Shown here piece by piece: positions 6,717 through 10,173 of a stretch of 10,173 bases of DNA (positions are counted from its first letter, which is position 1; the number at the start of each line of letters is the position of its first letter). The notes beneath the pieces are model-generated. The model saw only the letters and a list, made by a program, of their open reading frames with translations, ran no database searches and was not told where the DNA came from. Location: assembly GCA_004296785.1 (NCBI GenBank), contig SCVU01000223.1, forward strand, positions 1-10,173, read 5' to 3'. Made by a program: the position numbers and the translations under genes. The stretch comes from Planctomycetota bacterium (GTDB taxonomy: Bacteria; Planctomycetota; UBA1135; GCA-002686595).

Positions 6717-7442
6717 TTGCCCGACACTTGGATCCGCTTCGCACCGGGCCTCGACGCGCGCGCGGCCAGTCGGGTCCTCGATCCAGAGCGACTGCTCGCA
6801 CTCGGCGCCGGATCGCACCGCCTGGCGGCCCCCGAGCTCGGCCAGGGCGAGCTGCTCGTCCGCGTCTGGAAGCGCGCGAGCCTCGTCGAGCGCCTCGGCG
6901 CCCGCTTCACGCGCCCGCGCAGCGCCTCGCTCGCCGAGCGCGAGTGGAACCTCGTGTGCTACGCCCGCGCCAACGGCGTCGGCACCTGCGAGCCGCTCGC
7001 CGTCGGCGCCGAGAAGGCGCCGCTGTTCGCCGAGCGCTCGTTCTTCGTCGCCGTCCCGCCGCGCAACGTGATCGGCCTCGCCGCGTGGATGAAGGCGCGC
7101 CTGCCCGGCGCGGTCCGCGCGCGCGGCGCGCAGGCGCTGCTCGCGGCGCTCGAGCGCGCGTCGAACGCCAGCCTGCACCTCGAGCTCGGCCGCGAGGAGG
7201 AGCTCGTGATGTCCGCCGAGGAAGCGCTCGGCGCGGTGGGGGAGCAGCAGGTCGGCGACTGCAGCCCGCTCGGCCAGCTGCCCGCGCGCACGGGCGCCGC
7301 GCTCGAGCGCCGCGCGCTGCCGAGCGTCTACGTGCTCGATTTCGAAGGCGCGCGCATCGGCGGCCTCGGCACGAGCGAGCGCCGCGGGCGCGAGCTGCGC
7401 CGGCGCCTGGAGCGGCTGCTGCGCGCGACGATCGAGACCTGA
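6717..7442 (+). CDS. Small lipopolysaccharide-kinase-like (WaaP/InaA-type) protein with degenerate catalytic loop
   Basis: The 241-residue product resembles the Kdo/WaaP lipopolysaccharide-kinase family, relatives of protein kinases that phosphorylate envelope glycolipid sugars at the cytoplasmic face of the membrane. ELLVRVWKRAS (45-55) offers the phosphate-anchoring lysine K52. SASLAEREWNLVCYARANGV (69-88) resembles the helix-C region, with E75 as the likely partner of that lysine. YVLDFEGARIGG (205-216) matches the metal-binding segment, with D208. The catalytic loop, normally H-x-D-L then N, reads HLELGREEELV (154-164), with Glu in place of both Asp and Asn. TTG 6717 is the only plausible start in this frame near the homology. 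The ATG at 6698 is in another frame that encodes only a low-complexity Arg/Ala shadow. dedA follows after 55 bases with its own promoter candidate. Family assignment is moderately sure; activity is doubtful. Confidence 0.7.
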   Translation: MPDTWIRFAPGLDARAASRVLDPERLLALGAGSHRLAAPELGQGELLVRVWKRASLVERLGARFTRPRSASLAEREWNLVCYARANGVGTCEPLAVGAEKAPLFAERSFFVAVPPRNVIGLAAWMKARLPGAVRARGAQALLAALERASNASLHLELGREEELVMSAEEALGAVGEQQVGDCSPLGQLPARTGAALERRALPSVYVLDFEGARIGGLGTSERRGRELRRRLERLLRATIET

Positions 7443-7456
7443 GCGCGACGCGAAGC

Positions 7457-7486
7457 TTGAGTGTCGGGCCCCGCCGCGTCGACAAT
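7457..7486 (+). promoter_or_regulatory. Putative sigma-70-type promoter of dedA
   Basis: TTGAGT (7457-7462) and GACAAT (7481-7486), each with four of six consensus matches, are separated by 18 bases. The ATG at 7498 begins 11 bases after the -10, so the leader would be about five bases. No Shine-Dalgarno motif precedes the ATG. Confidence 0.4.
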
Positions 7487-7497
7487 CCCGCCCCCGC

Positions 7498-8139
7498 ATG
7501 GAGACGCTGAAGGAATGGCTCGACGTCCTGCTGCACATCAACGAACACCTCGATGGGTGGACGCAGCAGTACGGCGTGTGGATCTACGTGATCCTGACCG
7601 CGATCATCTTCTGCGAGACCGGCCTCGTCGTGACGCCGTTCCTGCCCGGTGACTCGCTGCTGTTCGCGGCCGGCGCGGTCGCCGCGCGCGGGCAGATCGA
7701 TCTCGCGCTGCTGCTCGTGTGCCTGACGCTCGCGGCGATCGCCGGCGACACGGTGAACTACTGGATCGGCAAGAAGCTCGGGCTCTCGCTCTTCGATCGC
7801 TTCCCGCGGCTCTTGAAACGCGCGCACCTCGCGCGGACGCAGGAGTTCTACGCCAAGCACGGCGGCAAGACGATCATCCTCGCGCGCTTCGTGCCGATCG
7901 TCCGCACGTTCGCGCCGTTCGTCGCGGGCGTCGGCACGATGGACTATCGGCGCTTCCTGCTGTTCAACGTCGTCGGCGGCATCGCGTGGGTCGCGATCTG
8001 CATGCTCGCCGGCTACTTCCTCGGCAACATCGCGGTCGTGAAGGAGAACTTCGAGCTCGTCGTGCTCGGGATCATCGTCGTGTCGGTGCTGCCGATCGCG
8101 ATCGAGTGGTGGCGGCACCGGCGCGCGCACGCGAGCTGA
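7498..8139 (+). CDS. DedA-family inner-membrane protein
   Basis: This is a 213-residue polytopic membrane protein of normal length for the DedA superfamily. Members are proton-dependent transporters needed for envelope integrity, and some recycle the lipid carrier undecaprenyl phosphate across the cytoplasmic membrane. The signature stretches are present: CETGLVVTPFLPGDSLLF (39-56), AGDTVNYWIGKKLG (82-95), and FYAKHGGKTIILARFVPIVR (117-136) running on to the FVAG motif, then NVVGGIAWV (157-165) and GYFLG (172-176). E40, D52, R130 and R136 line up with the residues reported essential in E. coli YqjA (E39, D51, R130, R136). Hydrophobic segments lie at about 27-46, 50-62, 67-85, 138-147, 155-180 and 185-203. 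ATG 7498 gives a typical N-terminus. Whether the substrate is undecaprenyl phosphate or a phospholipid cannot be told from this sequence. It converges on the SGNH gene with a 20-base gap. Confidence 0.93.
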   Translation: METLKEWLDVLLHINEHLDGWTQQYGVWIYVILTAIIFCETGLVVTPFLPGDSLLFAAGAVAARGQIDLALLLVCLTLAAIAGDTVNYWIGKKLGLSLFDRFPRLLKRAHLARTQEFYAKHGGKTIILARFVPIVRTFAPFVAGVGTMDYRRFLLFNVVGGIAWVAICMLAGYFLGNIAVVKENFELVVLGIIVVSVLPIAIEWWRHRRAHAS

Positions 8140-8159
8140 GCGCGCCCACCGCAGCGAGC

Positions 8160-9227
8160 TCAGTCGGCCAGCAGCCCGGCCGCGCGCAGCGCGGCGGCCG
8201 CCTTCGCGGCCATCGCGGCGTTGCCGCGCGCGTTGAAGTGGCTGTCGGCCTTCGAGATCACGACGCCCTGCTCCCACTCGGCGGGCGTGAAGCACAGATC
8301 GGTCCAGCGCACGCCGCGCTCCTCGCACCACGCGCGCAGCGCGCCGATGCGCGGCACGCTCGCATCGAACACGAGCAGCGGCAGCCCGCGCGCCTCGCAC
8401 CAGCCGCGGATGCGCTCGAGCGCGTCGCGCGAGCCGGGCCAGCCGCGCTCGTACTCCGGCAGCGACTCGACGGCTCCGGGCCCGCGCTGTGCGCCGGTGT
8501 CGGCGTCGCGCAGCGCGCGCTGCAGCGTCAGCAGCCCGTCGATGCCGTGCAAGCGCACGCGCAGCCACTGCTGCGCGCGCGCCGACCACGGCGGCGGCGT
8601 CTGCGCGGCGGCGGCCGACTCGGCCATCAAGCGCTCGTACACCGCGTACTGATCTTCGACGTCGTTGACGACGTAGGTCAGCACGACGGCGTCGGGCTCG
8701 AGCACGTCGCCGTGCGCGGCGAGCCAGTCGGCCTCCTGGATCGTGTTGTACTTCGGGTGGCCGGCGTTCAGGCACTCGAGCGCGCGGCCGTCGCGCGCGC
8801 GCGCCGTGCGCTCGAGCACGCGCACCCAGCCGTCGCGCTCCTCGATGCCCCACGCGAACGTGACCGAGTCGCCGAGGCACAGCACGCGCAGCGCGCGCTC
8901 GCGCTCCGTGCCGCGCGGCACGCGCGGGCCGGCGCCGCGCTCGGGCACGCGCAGTCCGTGCGCGTCGGTGTGCAGCGCGAACTCGGTGAACGACAGCTCG
9001 AGCGACTTCCTGTGCTCGAACAGGCGCCCCAGCGGATGCTGCGCGCCGGGCGGGAGCTCGATCGCCGCGTTCACGTAGCGGATGTTGTCCGGGTACAGGC
9101 AGATGCCGAACGGATTGGCGAGGCGCGCCCACGCTTCGAGCGCGAGCAGCGCGAGCGCGAGACCGGCGCCGACCAGCGCCGCGCGCACGAGCCACGAGCG
9201 GCGCCGGGGGGAGCTCATGCCGCGCAT
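8160..9227 (-). CDS. Membrane-anchored SGNH/GDSL-family hydrolase
   Basis: This 355-residue protein has an N-terminal anchor: basic residues RRR (8-10) and a hydrophobic segment at about 12-30. An SGNH hydrolase domain follows. All four family blocks are present: CLGDSVTFAWG (117-127) with nucleophile S121, NAGHPKYNT (154-162) with G156, TYVVNDVED (184-192) with N188, and KADSHFNARG (326-335) with catalytic D328 and H330. Such enzymes hydrolyse or transfer acyl, often acetyl, esters on glycans or lipids. The anchor suggests action at the outer face of the cytoplasmic membrane. ATG 9227 begins one base after the stop of the upstream GNAT gene (TAG-c-ATG), implying translational coupling. An alternative ATG lies at 9218. 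The pairing with an acyltransferase suggests polysaccharide or lipid acylation, which is an inference. Confidence 0.88.
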   Translation of the reverse strand: MRGMSSPRRRSWLVRAALVGAGLALALLALEAWARLANPFGICLYPDNIRYVNAAIELPPGAQHPLGRLFEHRKSLELSFTEFALHTDAHGLRVPERGAGPRVPRGTERERALRVLCLGDSVTFAWGIEERDGWVRVLERTARARDGRALECLNAGHPKYNTIQEADWLAAHGDVLEPDAVVLTYVVNDVEDQYAVYERLMAESAAAAQTPPPWSARAQQWLRVRLHGIDGLLTLQRALRDADTGAQRGPGAVESLPEYERGWPGSRDALERIRGWCEARGLPLLVFDASVPRIGALRAWCEERGVRWTDLCFTPAEWEQGVVISKADSHFNARGNAAMAAKAAAALRAAGLLAD

Positions 9228-9228
9228 G

Positions 9229-10160
9229 CTAGACCGAGTCGGTGTCGAGCGGCTGGTACCACCAGTGATCGCGCAGCCAGTAGACGTCGTAGTGCGGGTG
9301 GTTGAAGCCGCCCGAGACCATCATGTACGGGCTCGCGCAGACGAGGAATCCGCGCCGCTGGAAGCGCGCGAACCACGGCGACCACGACGGCATCATCGCG
9401 ACGAGCTGCTGCGAGCCGTGCGCGCGCGCGTCGGCCGAAAGCGCCGCGAGCAGCCGATCGGCGCTCGCCTCGTCGTCGCGCGGCACGAGCCAGTCGCACA
9501 GCACCGTATGGCGCGCGCCGTCGACGTCGAGCTCGCGCGCGATCGCGCAGCCGCTCCATGCGCCGGCCGCATCGACCGCCGCGAGCGCGCGGTACTCGCG
9601 CGCCGGTGCGTCGCACACGCGCCAGTTGAGGAACTGCGCGTCGCGCACGCCGCTCGCGCGCCACTCGGGCGCGCAGCGCTCGTACAGCGCGCCGACGCGC
9701 TCGTCGAAGCGCTGCACGCGCTCGACGCCGCTGGGCAGCTCGCGCGGCCCGTCGCCCAGCGCTTGCACGAGCGTCGTCTGGCGCCGCACGAGCTCGTAGG
9801 CGAGCAGCAGCCGCCCGATGCGCCACGCATCCGGCGTCGGCCAGCCGTACGCGACCCAGTCCTTGCCCGCGCCGACCGTCGCCGAGAGCAGCTGCTCGCC
9901 CGCCGCCGCGAACGGCCCGTTCTTGTGCAGCGTGCGCCGGTGGCCCGGGTGCGCCATCGAATCGACGATGTGCGCGAAGCGCTGCGGCGCGCCGTCGACG
10001 CGCACGACGTGCGGCTGCGACGCGTAGTGCGCGACGAGCTCGTCGCCCTGCAGCGCGACCCACACGCGCATCCCCGCCGGATTGCGCGCGTACGCCCAGC
10101 GCCAGTCCTCGAGCGTGCGCGCGCGCCCGCCCGCGCCGTGCGCGAACGTCGCGTTGAACA
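9229..10160 (-). CDS. GNAT-family N-acetyltransferase with two GNAT-like domains, 5' end missing
   Basis: About 310 residues are visible, and the N-terminus lies beyond the contig edge. They start FNATFAHGAGG, and W20-R-W-x-Y followed by ARNPAG (25-30) is a recurrent N-terminal pattern in large GNAT proteins. The first domain continues through VWVALQGDELVAHYASQP (33-50) to HIVDSMAHPGHRRT (64-77), where the acetyl-CoA-binding loop would lie; the classical Q/R-x-x-G-x-G/A is not clear. AYGWPTPDAWRIGRLLLAYE (104-123) follows. A second GNAT-like half extends from about 190 to 300 (RRGFLVCASPYMM, 269-281). The tail WYQPLDTDSV resembles the Gly-Asp-x-Asp ends seen in some of these proteins. The family transfers acetyl groups from acetyl-CoA to amines; the substrate is unknown. 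It is the upstream partner of the SGNH hydrolase. The apparent TTG start at 10161-10159 uses an adapter base and must not be taken as the real start. Confidence 0.8.
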
Positions 10161-10173
10161 AGATCGGAAGAGC
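10161..10173 (+). other. Illumina adapter remnant at the contig end (non-genomic)
   Basis: The final 13 bases read AGATCGGAAGAGC, identical to the universal start of the Illumina TruSeq-type adapter, and they end flush with the window. A chance exact match at the terminus is very unlikely. Genomic sequence probably ends at 10160. Confidence 0.96.

Noticed and set aside
3312..7442. A stop-free plus-strand frame of 1376 codons opposite the paralogue operon
   Set aside because: Over most of its length it encodes Arg/Ala-rich low-complexity sequence, as expected for the antisense of GC-rich genes. Only its last 241 codons (from 6717) look like a protein family. The minus strand there has clear domains and a membrane anchor.
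6698..7510. ATG-initiated plus-strand frame overlapping the WaaP-like gene
   Set aside because: It has a better start codon, but the product is almost entirely Arg/Ala/Pro, whereas the frame starting at TTG 6717 shows kinase-family motifs.
6675..7541. N-terminal extension of the 705-residue protein upstream of ATG 6674
   Set aside because: It would lie antisense to the WaaP-like gene and has no recognisable domain. The anchor starts right after ATG 6674.
8133..8161. Possible terminator between the convergent dedA and SGNH genes
   Set aside because: Only a 5-bp inverted repeat (GAGCT/AGCTC) with a 19-base loop and no T-tract was found, which is too weak to call.
1..10173. tRNA, rRNA, CRISPR array, insertion sequence or prophage genes
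   Set aside because: No spaced short repeats, transposase or integrase motifs, terminal inverted repeats or structured RNA signatures were seen.

Overview
The window is a very GC-rich stretch of bacterial DNA, almost fully coding, with eight genes on both strands and one contig-end artefact. Several things fit a high-GC Planctomycetota-like metagenomic bacterium: a secreted PQQ-type beta-propeller with an N-terminal DWGNSGGN motif, large membrane-anchored proteins with carboxypeptidase-regulatory-like domains, TTG starts and few Shine-Dalgarno sites. Myxococcota or Acidobacteriota cannot be excluded from sequence alone. No rRNA, tRNA, CRISPR, insertion sequence or phage gene was seen.

Layout. 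Positions 1-1182 (minus) hold the N-terminal 394 residues of an exported PQQ/WD40-like beta-propeller that runs off the left edge. It is divergent from dinB (1246-2466, plus), a complete DNA polymerase IV. dinB converges, with a 3-base gap and a hairpin containing both stop codons, on a two-gene minus-strand operon (6674 to 2470). That operon encodes two full-length paralogous membrane-anchored proteins of about 700 residues, which I cannot assign to a named family beyond their Ig-like regulatory domains. Divergent from it are a small WaaP/InaA-like lipopolysaccharide-kinase homologue with a degenerate catalytic loop (6717-7442) and a DedA-family membrane protein (7498-8139). These converge on a tightly coupled minus-strand pair: a double-domain GNAT acetyltransferase (5'-truncated at the right edge) followed one base later by a membrane-anchored SGNH hydrolase.

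Functionally most of the window concerns the cell envelope: export or anchoring outside the membrane, a lipid-carrier-type transporter, a possible glycolipid kinase relative, and an acyltransferase/esterase pair. dinB is the exception. This shared theme is inference from family membership; no pathway is demonstrated.

The last 13 bases (10161-10173) equal the universal Illumina adapter prefix. They should not be treated as genomic, and the apparent TTG start of the GNAT gene is created by that junction.
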